A stretch of DNA of 12,303 nt from Apiotrichum sp. Y4204 (lineage: Eukaryota > Basidiomycota > Tremellomycetes > Trichosporonales > Trichosporonaceae). The notes under the pieces were generated by a model, which did no database searches, was not told the origin of the DNA, and was given only the letters and a program-made list of their open reading frames with translations. Within the stretch, counting starts at the first letter, position 1. Each line of letters starts with the position of its first letter. The stretch spans positions 1-12,303 of the forward strand of contig JAMYHL010000175.1 of assembly GCA_025531455.1 (NCBI GenBank). Reading direction: 5' to 3'. Both the position numbers and the translations under genes were made by a program. Positions 1-7,762 of the stretch are shown piece after piece.

Positions 1-739
1 CGCTCGGTGGACATGCGTTCCTGTCCGCCCATGCGCTCCGTCGACACGCGCTCGACGACGCGCTCGCCAGAGTACCGTTCGTCCGAGAGATTGCCGTCCT
101 CTGGCGAGGCGTTGACGGCGCGCTCGCTCACGTACGTGACGCGCGTGGGGGGGACGGTCTCAACGGGCTGGGCAAGCTCGTTCAGACGCTCCTGGCGCGA
201 CACGGTCTTGGAGCCAATCTGGTGTCAGTGGGTGAGGGAGAGGGGCGTACCCACCTGGGCCTGGAGGATCTCGAGGCGGGCCTTGGCGTCAATCGTCTCC
301 TGCTGCGTGCGGATGTGCTCCTCACGCCGAACGTCAATGTTGCGTTCGAGCGAGTCGCGAGCACCGATCGCCGCTTCTTGCTCTGCAGTGTAAGCGAGTG
401 TTTTACAATGATCGAGCTGGAGCATGCCCACGCATGCCCACGCATGCCCACGCATGCCCACGGATACCCACCCGCTTGGAGCTTGGTAATGTCGGCGGCA
501 ATCTTGTCAACGCGACGGATAGCCTTCTGATGTTCCTGAGCACATCAACTAACTGTACGGGTGTGTGTGTGATAACCTACGTCAATGGCATTGTGGGCCT
601 CCTTTGCGGCCTTGAGCTCGGCCTCGTTGCAGCGCTTGACCTCCTTGAGGGCCGCCTTTACGGAGCGCTCGTCGGAACGGAGCTCGTCCTTGATGATCTT
701 GTCCTCGCGGACCGCCGGCGACTTCTGGAAGATCCCCAT
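1..739 (-). CDS. Coiled-coil protein of unknown function, N-terminal part (four exons, cut by left edge)
   Basis: I do not recognise this gene. The start is the ATG at 739-737 and the protein opens MGIFQKSPAVRED. The model is exon 739-581, intron 580-536 (45 nt), exon 535-472, intron 471-383 (89 nt), exon 382-255, intron 254-219 (36 nt), exon 218 to beyond 1. All introns are GT-AG. The first three exons total 351 nt (117 codons), and the frame stays open to the edge, giving at least 189 residues. Residues about 8-117 are rich in Glu, Lys, Arg and Ala with heptad-like spacing, so they should form a long coiled coil. After that comes a polar, probably disordered stretch with many Ser/Thr-Glu-Arg and Val-Glu-Arg motifs. 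There is no signal peptide or membrane segment. The N-terminal glycine lacks a good myristoylation context (Lys at the fifth position). The open frame across four exons makes the gene likely; its function is open. Confidence 0.72.
422..470 (-). repeat. 10-bp tandem repeat inside an intron of the coiled-coil gene
   Basis: On the minus strand the unit is GTGGGCATGC. There are four exact copies, preceded by a degenerate first copy, GTGGGTATCC. That first copy is the 5' splice site of intron 471-383, so the donor belongs to the repeat array. Confidence 0.85.
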
Positions 740-912
740 GATGGTCTTGTGGGTATTGGTCGGTGGTGGAGTAGGCGAGTTACAGTAGTAGTAAGGGTCA
801 GAGTGTAGGGTGAGCGCGTGCTCTGGTCCAAATTGAAGTCCAAGTTGATGGGAGAAGAGGACAAGTCGGGGACGGTGACCAACGGAACAGAGTTGTCAAA
901 CTCGGAGGCCAG

Positions 913-920
913 TATTTATC
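913..920 (-). promoter_or_regulatory. TATA-like element upstream of the coiled-coil gene
   Basis: The minus strand reads GATAAATA about 175 bp upstream of the ATG at 739, followed by a CT-rich stretch. The position suits a fungal promoter. This rests on the motif alone. Confidence 0.3.
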
Positions 921-945
921 ACCAAATGTCGGCGACGGTCTCGAG

Positions 946-985
946 TTGCCACCGACATGATCTCATCTCATCTTGCCACTGACAT
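946..985. repeat. Direct repeat TTGCCACYGACAT, two copies
   Basis: TTGCCACCGACAT (946-958) and TTGCCACTGACAT (973-985) match at 12 of 13 positions and lie 27 bp apart, start to start. They sit 200-250 bp upstream of the minus-strand coiled-coil gene. They may be a pair of binding sites or a chance duplication. Confidence 0.45.
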
Positions 986-1096
986 TGTTGGTGTTGGAAC
1001 CTCGAGCAATCTGTCTCCTGGAGGGAGAGGAAGCGCGTCATTGGTGCATGATCTGGTCGCCAAGCTCGTGTTGTTACAGTACTTGGTTTATTGTGT

Positions 1097-1110
1097 TCTT
1101 GACGTCAAGA
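1097..1110. promoter_or_regulatory. 14-bp palindrome with CRE core TGACGTCA
   Basis: TCTTGACGTCAAGA is a perfect palindrome containing the full ATF/CREB-type octamer TGACGTCA at 1100-1107. bZIP factors of that class bind this octamer in fungi. It lies about 360 bp upstream of the coiled-coil start and 1.08 kb upstream of the zinc-cluster start. Binding itself is inferred. Confidence 0.5.
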
Positions 1111-1436
1111 CCGCTTTCGTGGACGACCGACCGCGGAGACAACTGGACGGAATGGAACAGGTGGCGATGGCGACACCGTTGGTAGCAGTAAGGGTACCGC
1201 AAGGCCGGGACCCGGAGTCGGCGTCGGAAGCATGTGCCTCCCTCTCTGTTGTCGTCTTCGAGGCACGAATAATACCGCAAAGATGTCACTTGGGCTCCGG
1301 ACTGAGGTCATCACATCATCACAAACAAACAGATAAGGCGCGATTGTCAGTCCGGGATCCACAAATCTCATTGGGATCATGCACAAAGTCGACGCCATGA
1401 CGACGCCATCGGATCATTTGGTGTTCCGATCACAAT

Positions 1437-1459
1437 GGCCCGATGGCCACCATCGGGCC
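1437..1459. repeat. Perfect 10-bp inverted repeat with 3-nt loop
   Basis: The arms GGCCCGATGG (1437-1446) and CCATCGGGCC (1450-1459) are exact reverse complements around CCA. A second dyad follows: GATCGC (1465-1470) and GCGATC (1473-1478) with a 2-nt loop. A 9-bp direct repeat CGACGCCAT (1390-1398 and 1401-1409) precedes them. The G/C-rich stem would be stable as DNA cruciform or RNA hairpin. Its role is unknown. Confidence 0.75.
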
Positions 1460-1490
1460 CCGCAGATCGCTCGCGATCGAGAATCGAAAC

Positions 1491-1538
1491 GCAGTTCTAG
1501 ATGCAGTCTGAGACGCAGTCCCACACACAGTCCGCGCC
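1491..1538. repeat. Degenerate 12-bp periodic repeat, four units
   Basis: GCAGT starts at 1491, 1503 and 1515, with ACAGT at 1527, which is an exact 12-bp period. The units are GCAGTTCTAGAT, GCAGTCTGAGAC, GCAGTCCCACAC and ACAGTCCGCGCC. The core is fixed and the rest diverges, as expected for an old tandem repeat or for repeated protein-binding sites. Confidence 0.6.
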
Positions 1539-1841
1539 GGCGATGACGTCGGTGGATCCGGTGGGACAATGAGCAATAGGCCAGTAATTTGGGAACCCGA
1601 AATTGTCAGTTGTCTGTCAATGATGGGCTGCCAAGTTGATGTCTAAAGTGCTGGGGAAAGTAAAGTGATATTCAGGGGCCGGTGGTGAGTGATGACAATG
1701 CGGCTCCAATGATCAGTCGCGAAGGTGGATGATGGAGAGCTTGCAACATCGGAGAGTCTGTGGAGGAGGAACAACATCAAGCCATCGAGCACACACGCTC
1801 CGTGTTCAGGTTGGGAACAAAAGAGCTCTTCGGAGCATGAA

Positions 1842-1849
1842 TCACGTGA
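1842..1849. promoter_or_regulatory. E-box TCACGTGA
   Basis: TCACGTGA is a perfect 8-bp palindrome, and with the preceding A it matches RTCACRTG, the known site of Cbf1-type bHLH factors. It lies 337 bp upstream of the zinc-cluster ATG. The same core recurs in the COQ6/YAF9 promoter. Confidence 0.5.
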
Positions 1850-1897
1850 GGTTATGGAAACAACGTGGCAGTTGGCTTACATAAATTGTTCTGGAAA

Positions 1898-1916
1898 GGC
1901 GCTAAACGGCGCTAAA
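1898..1916. promoter_or_regulatory. Tandem pair of GGCGCTAAA
   Basis: GGCGCTAAA occurs at 1898-1906 and 1908-1916, separated by one base. The reverse strand reads TTTAGCGCC twice, which is close to an E2F-type sequence but not an exact match. It lies about 270-290 bp upstream of the zinc-cluster ATG, near an ATAAAT stretch that could serve as a TATA element. Confidence 0.35.
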
Positions 1917-1973
1917 GTGCCTCCAGAAGGCGCTGATCCCGATCTGCCCAATGCAGCTCCTCCTAGTCCGCCG

Positions 1974-2005
1974 ATCTCTTCCGCCATCTCTCTCCTCTCT
2001 CTCTG
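1974..2005 (+). promoter_or_regulatory. CT-rich tract upstream of the Zn2Cys6 gene
   Basis: A nearly pure pyrimidine run (TCTCTCTCCTCTCTCTCTG in its core) lies about 180-210 bp upstream of the ATG at 2186. Such tracts often mark transcription starts in basidiomycete promoters. The exact start cannot be read from the sequence. Confidence 0.4.
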
Positions 2006-2185
2006 TTGAACGGCTGCAAAACTCACCCACCTCATCCCACCCACCTCTCTGGTTCCATCATTCAACAAACTACACCACCACACTCACCCGCCGCGCCCCT
2101 CTAGGATCCTAGCACCTGACCAGGACCTGGAAGGAAACACGAGCGAGGAAACTGACGTATAGCGCACGCAACACGCAGAGAGAAG

Positions 2186-4760
2186 ATGGATCAGAAGCCG
2201 GCCTTTTCGGTGCCAGGCACTAACGCGATGGGCTCTGATGCTCCATCGAGCTCGAGCTCGAGCCCGCGCCTCGACGCGCCGCCGCGCGTCAGCCAGCGCG
2301 CGTCGAACAGCTGTGCGTTCTGCACCAAGCGCAAGTGAGTACAAGTGCGGAAGATCGCGTATTTTGTACCCTGTCCAGGCAGATGTCAGTGCTTGGGGTT
2401 GAGTACCAGAGGGTTGAGTACAAGAGCCCATGGTCATCCCGCGCACGAGCCAATGTCATCCCATCTCCTGCTGCATGTTTTGTTGCCTTCCCACTTACAT
2501 ACCGCACCATCTCAGTAACTGACAGCCAGAATCAAATGCAACAAGTCCATTCCCTGCGATAACTGTATACGACGCGGACACCCCGAGTCGTGCACGCGTC
2601 TGCCTGCGATTGTCCGAGGCCGGCTGGTGAACGCGCCCAACACGGCGGCCCGTGCGCCGCTCACGCCCGACCAGATCCGCCTGCTCCGCGAGGGCCAGCT
2701 GCAGCGTGAGAATGTCAACCTGAGGCGCAAGGTGACGGACCTGGAGAACAGGCTGCGCGAGTACGAGTCGGGCGCGACGCCCGCAAGCAAGGCTGCGGGT
2801 TCTACTCCTGGGTCTGTGTCGTCCCCGATGGATTCAAACTCTCCATCAAACGCGTTTGCCAGCCTCCTCGGCGCGGCGCGCGGCGCAGCCAACGACCACA
2901 AGGAGAGGGTCGAGAGGTCTCGGCAGGACGATCCTGATGTCCTAGAGCCGTTTGTTCATGTCATGGCACACCCGGCCGTGCAGCGTGAGCGCCCAGCATC
3001 CCCGCACACTTCTCGGGCCCGCGACCTTGGCAGTCCCGCACCCATGTCTCCGATTGGCGGCCTGCCTGACCTGCCCTCGCGCAAGGCAACGGACCTCGCG
3101 CAGGCAGACCTGCTTACGCTGCTGCCGTCTGCCCCGCAGAGTATGCTCATCGTCCGCGCATCGCTCAAGTTTATGAGCTTTTTACACGCCACTGTACACG
3201 TCCCCATCTGGCTCACAGAACATGACGAGTGGATCACGGCTATCAGCGAAGGCCGCGAGGTGGAAAAGAGCGACGCGTGGTTGAGTTATTGTTAGTTGGG
3301 CGTCACCGCAGCATCAACTGACAGTCTTCAGACTTCTCGATCCTCTCTGTTGGGATGTACTTTGCCGGCGACCTCCTCGCGCCCGAGCTCGGTCTGTCAG
3401 TGGACGAAGCGAGTTCCCTCTCCTCGTTCTGGTTTGACGTGTGTCTTGAGGCACTGAACCGCTCCAAATTCATGTCCACCAACCCGACCATCGAGGCGCT
3501 GCAGACCATCGTCGTCATCCCCATGGTGTCCTACAACTTTGGCGCGTCGGCGTACACCGAGTCGCTGCTGCATGTTGGTCTCCGCCTCGCGCAGCTGTTA
3601 AAGCTCCATCTCCTCGGCCCCGAGCCCGAGGACACTAACAATCTCCCTCCGGGTCTGATCCAGCGCGAGACGGGAAGGCGTATCTGGCTGCTGTTGCGTC
3701 TTGGCGAAGGGTGAGATGCTTGGGTGAGCAACTTTCTGACCCCAGACGACCGGATTTCGCCAACACTGGTGGTCTGCGCCTACCGCAGGGCATGACTGTC
3801 GAGCCGTTCAACGCCAACTTTGAAGACTTTACGGATACCTCCGTCATCGCGCGCCCATTCACCGAGTTCACGATCGTCACGCACCTTTTGTGCGCTGGAA
3901 GGCGGTACCGTATCTTCCGCCAGTTCGCAGAGGCATTCGCGGACGCCAACTCGCTCAAGGATCAGTATCACATTGCGCTGGCAGCCGACCAGGCGCTCCA
4001 GGCAAACTTTGCAGACTTTCCGTGTCTGCACGGAAGCGACAATGACAATTTCGAAGAACAGTTTGACCTCCACGGACCGCACGACCACCGCCCCCACTCG
4101 CGATACATCTGGACGCTCCTCATGTCTAGCGGCACGATTCTCGTGTACCGCTCCTTCCTCGGGCGGGCGTACCACGACGAGCGTTTCGCGGACATCCGCG
4201 AGGTGCGTGCTGTCTGATATTACAAGTTCAGCACTAACATCCAGACCTGTCTCGCGGCGGCCCGCAACATCCTCCGCCAGCGCCAGCGCCGCGTGCCGCC
4301 CATGTTCCTCCGTGCATGGCCAGTCGCGTCGTATACTGTGCTTGCCGGCGTCGTGCTCTCCACAGAGCTTGTGCATGGCTCGCCGTCGCCAGCGATGCGG
4401 GAGCAGCTGGTCTCAGAGATCCAGGGCCTGATCGACAGTCTGTGGGAATGCGGCATCAGCTCACTCGTCGTGCAGCGCGGCATCCCCCTGCTGCGGCGGT
4501 TTATCGACTCATCGCACCAGGCTCAGCAGGGCGCTGCAGCCGAGCCACAGCAAGCACAGGGGAGCCGCGAGCCGGCCCCGGCCCCAGACGCCGCCATCCC
4601 CGTCCCTGCTGCCCAGGAGCTCTGGCCGTCTCTTCCCGTGCAAGTCGACGGGTCGGCCATGGACGTCTGGAGCATGAGCAACAGCGAGGACGTGTGGAGC
4701 AACGCGCTCGTCGGGCTCGAAAATGACGACGCGAGTGGGTGGTGGACCTCCCTTTTGTAG
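2186..4760 (+). CDS. Zn2Cys6 fungal-specific transcription factor, five exons, 753 aa
   Basis: This is probably a nuclear DNA-binding regulator; its targets are unknown. Exons are 2186-2334, 2530-3290, 3332-3710, 3746-4202 and 4245-4760. Introns are 195, 41, 35 and 42 nt, all GT-AG, and together the exons give 754 codons with the stop. The zinc cluster is at residues 43-71, with Cys at 43, 46, 53, 59, 62 and 71 (C-x2-C-x6-C-x5-C-x2-C-x8-C). The first intron splits it just after the basic TKRK segment. A leucine-containing coiled coil (about 94-129) probably dimerises the protein. A Ser/Pro/Ala-rich linker leads to a helical middle region (about 270-620) resembling the fungal transcription factor regulatory domain, including a GRRIWLLLRLG segment. 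The end is Gln/Ala/Pro-rich and then acidic with several Trp. It is not next to an obvious biosynthetic cluster, so I cannot name a pathway. Exon boundaries around 3710-3746 are the least certain. Confidence 0.9.
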
Positions 4761-5303
4761 TGAACGTAACCGGTGCTTTTACTTATTAATTGTTAATGGA
4801 TGCTCTATGTCTTGGGTTCTATGCATTATTTGCACGATGTAATTTGGTAGATATCCGGCAGATGCCATGCATACATCCAAGTTCCGGAATCGCGGAATCG
4901 CGACACGCGACGAGCTCCGGCTGAATGCGTGTCGCGTCCCGAATGGCGCCAGTCGCCAACCGACCGGAACAGCCAGTGTCAGCCATGAAGCCACTATGCC
5001 AGGCATGCCAGGGGTAGTGGGCAACGTGGCAAGCGAGGATGGCTCATCCGCGGAATTGTGGAAATGAAAGGGATCGAGGTGTGGTGTGGGATTGACAAAG
5101 TGGCGGGCAACGGGGAGGGAGAAGCAGCACGCACGCATCGGAGGATAGCGACAACGAGCGCAACGCGAACGACGAGGGGCGGACAAGTGATGGCCCCGAG
5201 GCATGTCTGCGATGATCGGACGGACCGGCAGTTTATCAGCAATCACAGCGGAGGCAGCGGCGCGGAGGTCCGCTTCGGTGCTGGCGGTGGGTGCGGAAGT
5301 AGA

Positions 5304-5377
5304 TGGCAGTACGGCAGCTACGGCAGTATGGCAAGCGAAATGCCACGCTATGCCACGCTATACGATATACGACATAT
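5304..5377. repeat. Cluster of short tandem repeats upstream of ODC
   Basis: Three related units (GGCAGTAC, GGCAGCTAC, GGCAGTAT) run from 5305 to 5329. They are followed by two exact copies of TGCCACGCTA (5341-5360) and then an AT-richer TACGATA/TACGACA doublet to about 5377. These look like local slippage products. A regulatory role is possible but not shown. Confidence 0.6.
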
Positions 5378-5572
5378 CATTGAGGTCGGCAGCTCCGAGG
5401 CTCCGAGGCGCGGCCCCGGAACACGCCCCGCGGTGAACAGGGGGCTCTGGGGCTGGGGCTGCGCGGACGGCTGTCGCCCGAAGAGCAAAGCGCAGAAGAG
5501 CGAGGACCAGAACCTGGGGGCGGGTAGAAATCCCTGACACACCCCGTGTCTCATCACGCGCTCTTCATACCG

Positions 5573-5591
5573 CTGGGCTGGGCTGGGCTGG
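5573..5591. repeat. CTGGG pentanucleotide repeat, 3.8 copies
   Basis: CTGGG is repeated three times and followed by CTGG, about 105 bp before the ODC start codon. It probably lies in the promoter or early leader. Confidence 0.7.
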
Positions 5592-5623
5592 CAGAGTTTG
5601 GCGACGACCGAACCCCCGCAGTC

Positions 5624-5634
5624 TTTTTTATATT
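5624..5634 (+). promoter_or_regulatory. TATA-like element of the ODC gene
   Basis: TTTTTTATATT lies about 60-70 bp before the ATG at 5695 and is followed by a pyrimidine-rich leader (TTCTTTCTTTTCTCC) ending in CCACCATGG. That start context is strong. The assignment rests on position and composition. Confidence 0.4.
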
Positions 5635-5694
5635 CAGTAGTCTGGAGCTCGTCTGATTCTTTCTTTTCTCCACTCACCACTCCTCCCACCCACC

Positions 5695-7762
5695 ATGGCT
5701 GCCCCCACCAAGACCGCCAAGCCGGCCCGTACGTGTCGAGAATAACGAGCATAACCGCGCACAACGGAAGCGAGAGGATCGAGCGGACGCGGTATTGGAC
5801 ACGGGATACGCGCTGCGCCTTGCCAGCTCTGTCGGATGCCGGCGGCACGCGACCGAGTGTATGATCGCGAGGCCGAGACGAAGAGGCCGCCGGTACACAG
5901 TCTTCAGACATCTCCCCCGCGCCCTCCCGATCTGCATGCTCTGTATGCTCTGTATCGCGTGTCCATCACCGCAGCGTTCCGCCCCACCTTCTCCGCTCCC
6001 CGCGTTGTGTTTCTCTCCACCACCTAGCCCATAACTGACCCCCCAGCCCTTCCCTTCGCGTACACCTTCACGGCCGGTGCCGTCGCTGGTAAGTCCCGAG
6101 CTTCCCGAGTTTCGCGAGCTCCCAGGAAGCGTCGCATGTATTGTACAGTGGCTGACAGACAGGTGTCACGGAGCTCCTGGTGCGTATTTCGATGATCGCG
6201 TGAGGGTGGGCGAGCGAGTCCGTGCGAAGACGACATGAGGGTTTGGAGGTTGCGGACACTTCATTGCCGATTAGCTGTGTCCCGAGTGCTGAGAGTTGGA
6301 GATGGTCCGGCATGAGGAGGGGTTTGCGCAAATGGGGTCGTCCGAGCCGGATGCGCTCGGTCCCTTGTCCACAAGCAGAGTCTCCACGCGGCCTTCTTGC
6401 ACTGCGCATCTGCGGACTCTTGCACTCGCTCGCCCACTCTGTCTATTGGCGATCGACGCCTCGGCTCTCATCATCCCACTGACCCCAGCTCCTGTACCCC
6501 CTCGATGTCGTCAAGACGCGCCAGCAGCTCGACTCGAGCAAGACCCCCGCCGGCATGATCACCACCTTCACCAACATCGTGAAGCAGGAGGGGTGAGTGT
6601 GGGATGCGGGGACGGTGAACAGCAGCTAGTCTCCGGGTTGCAAGCTGCATGTGACGGCCAACCTGCAACACACGCCACGCACCACAGGATTAACATCCCA
6701 GTGTCGGCCGCCTTTACCGCGGTATCGCTTCGCCCCTTCTGATGGAGGCGCCCAAGCGTGCTGTCAAGTGTAAGCACCCGCTTAAAGTGCCAGTCCAAAA
6801 GCTGAAGCTGACATTTTCCAGTTGCTGCTAACGGTGAGTTGTGACACGAGTGGATCACGTAGTGGGATCCGTGGAATCTTCCGCACTCCGAGATCGACAT
6901 GCGCCCCGGACTCCATATTCGCAGGACGATCGATGGTTCGATGGCTTGTTGATTCCGTGTTGGACTTCGGACGCAGAATCGCCGGACGATACCTCCAGTG
7001 CTGCAGCATGCGCACCGAAGAGTCCAACGCCGTCACGCATTCCCAGCCTTGCGTATCCTTTGCTGGTGCTGACGACCAGGCTGGTGGGGCAACCTCTTCA
7101 CCGACAACGGCAGGAAGAAGAACACTCAGGCTCTTGCCATGCTCACTGGTTGCTGCGCGGGTGCCACCGAGTCGTTCATCGTCACCCCCTTCGAGCTTGT
7201 CAAGATCCGTCTCCAGGACAAGGCCTCGACCTACGCTGGTCCCATCGATGTTGTCAAGAAGGTCATCGCCAGGAACGGTGTCCTTGGGTGAGTCTCCGGC
7301 AGCTAGTCCTCTCTAACGACAGTCTCTACCAGGGTATGGAGCCCACCTTCTGGCGCCACTGGTGGTGGAACGGTGGCTACTTCGGCTCGATCTTCCAGGT
7401 CAAGGCCCTTCTCCCCAAGGCAACGGACAAGAAGTCGGAGATGCTCAACAACCTTGCCGCTGGTACCGTTGGTGGTTTCGTTGGTACCGTCATCAACACG
7501 CCCTTTGACGTCGTCAAGTCGCGTCTCCAGCTCAAGGCCACTGGCGAGTGGACCTACCCGGCCCTCATCCGCATCGGTCGCGAGGAGGGTCTCGGCGCCC
7601 TCTACAAGGGCTTTGCGCCCAAGGTCCTCCGTCTCGCCCCCGGTGGTGGTGTCCTTCTCCTCGGTGAGTACAGAGTGCTGTGCGCACAAGCAGAGCTAAC
7701 AGGCAGTCGTCGAGGTTCTGAGCAACGTCTTCAGGAAGCAGCTCGGCCCCCCCTACATTTAG
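5695..7762 (+). CDS. ODC1: Mitochondrial 2-oxodicarboxylate carrier (ODC1/SLC25A21 type), nine exons, 293 aa
   Basis: This is an inner-membrane carrier that exchanges 2-oxoadipate, 2-oxoglutarate and related C5-C7 oxodicarboxylates (family knowledge). Exons are 5695-5728, 6047-6088, 6163-6179, 6489-6592, 6702-6769, 6822-6833, 7080-7287, 7323-7663 and 7707-7762. They sum to 882 nt, or 294 codons with the stop, and all introns are GT-AG. The three carrier signatures are visible: PLDVVK (35-40), PFELVK (129-134) and PFDVVK (222-227), each followed by [TIS]R, and together they mark the three two-helix repeats. The HWWWNGGYFG segment (174-183) and the LYRG, LYQG and LYKG motifs fit the ODC branch, and 293 aa is normal for the family. 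Two exons are very small, 17 and 12 nt, yet both are needed to keep helix 1 and the segment after PKRAVK intact. Three introns exceed 240 nt. The symbol is a family-level assignment. Confidence 0.93.

Larger units (their letters stand above)
986..2185. other. Gene-free divergent region between the coiled-coil gene and the Zn2Cys6 regulator
   Basis: No open frame here joins into a credible exon chain, and those that exist are short with unconvincing composition. The stretch holds several ordered elements listed separately: a CRE-type palindrome, a cluster of hairpins, a 12-bp periodic repeat, an E-box and a paired GGCGCTAAA. With the leader of the minus-strand gene, the whole divergent space is about 1.4 kb, long for such a compact genome. 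It may hold regulatory DNA for both genes or an unseen non-coding RNA. Confidence 0.6.
4761..5694. other. Gene-free spacer and promoter region of the ODC carrier
   Basis: The first 40 bases after the regulator's stop are AT-rich (TTATTAATTGTTAATGG) and probably hold its 3' end and polyadenylation site. The rest is GC-rich with short direct repeats. It includes G-runs of 5, 4 and 4 at 5440-5458, with another G5 at 5516-5520, so the strand could form G-rich structure, although the fourth run is distant. Open frames on either strand do not resemble proteins or link to exons. Confidence 0.6.

Noticed and set aside
957..1400. 147-codon open frame in the divergent region
   Set aside because: There is no recognisable domain and no splice signals joining it to other exons, and competing frames on both strands are similarly open.
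1688..1760. Possible C/D box snoRNA (GTGATGA near 1688)
   Set aside because: A C-box-like heptamer is present, but no D box CTGA follows at a suitable distance and no terminal stem is visible.
2289..2510. Minus-strand frames across the first intron of the zinc-cluster gene
   Set aside because: The region is explained by the 195-nt intron that joins the two halves of the Zn2Cys6 motif; the antisense frames have no recognisable features.
5440..5523. G-quadruplex upstream of ODC
   Set aside because: Three G-runs (5, 4, 4) are close together, but the fourth run is nearly 60 bases away, so it is not a canonical motif.
6180..6488. Possible intron-encoded snoRNA in the long ODC intron
   Set aside because: TCGATGATC only partly resembles a C box, and no convincing C/D pair with flanking stem was found.
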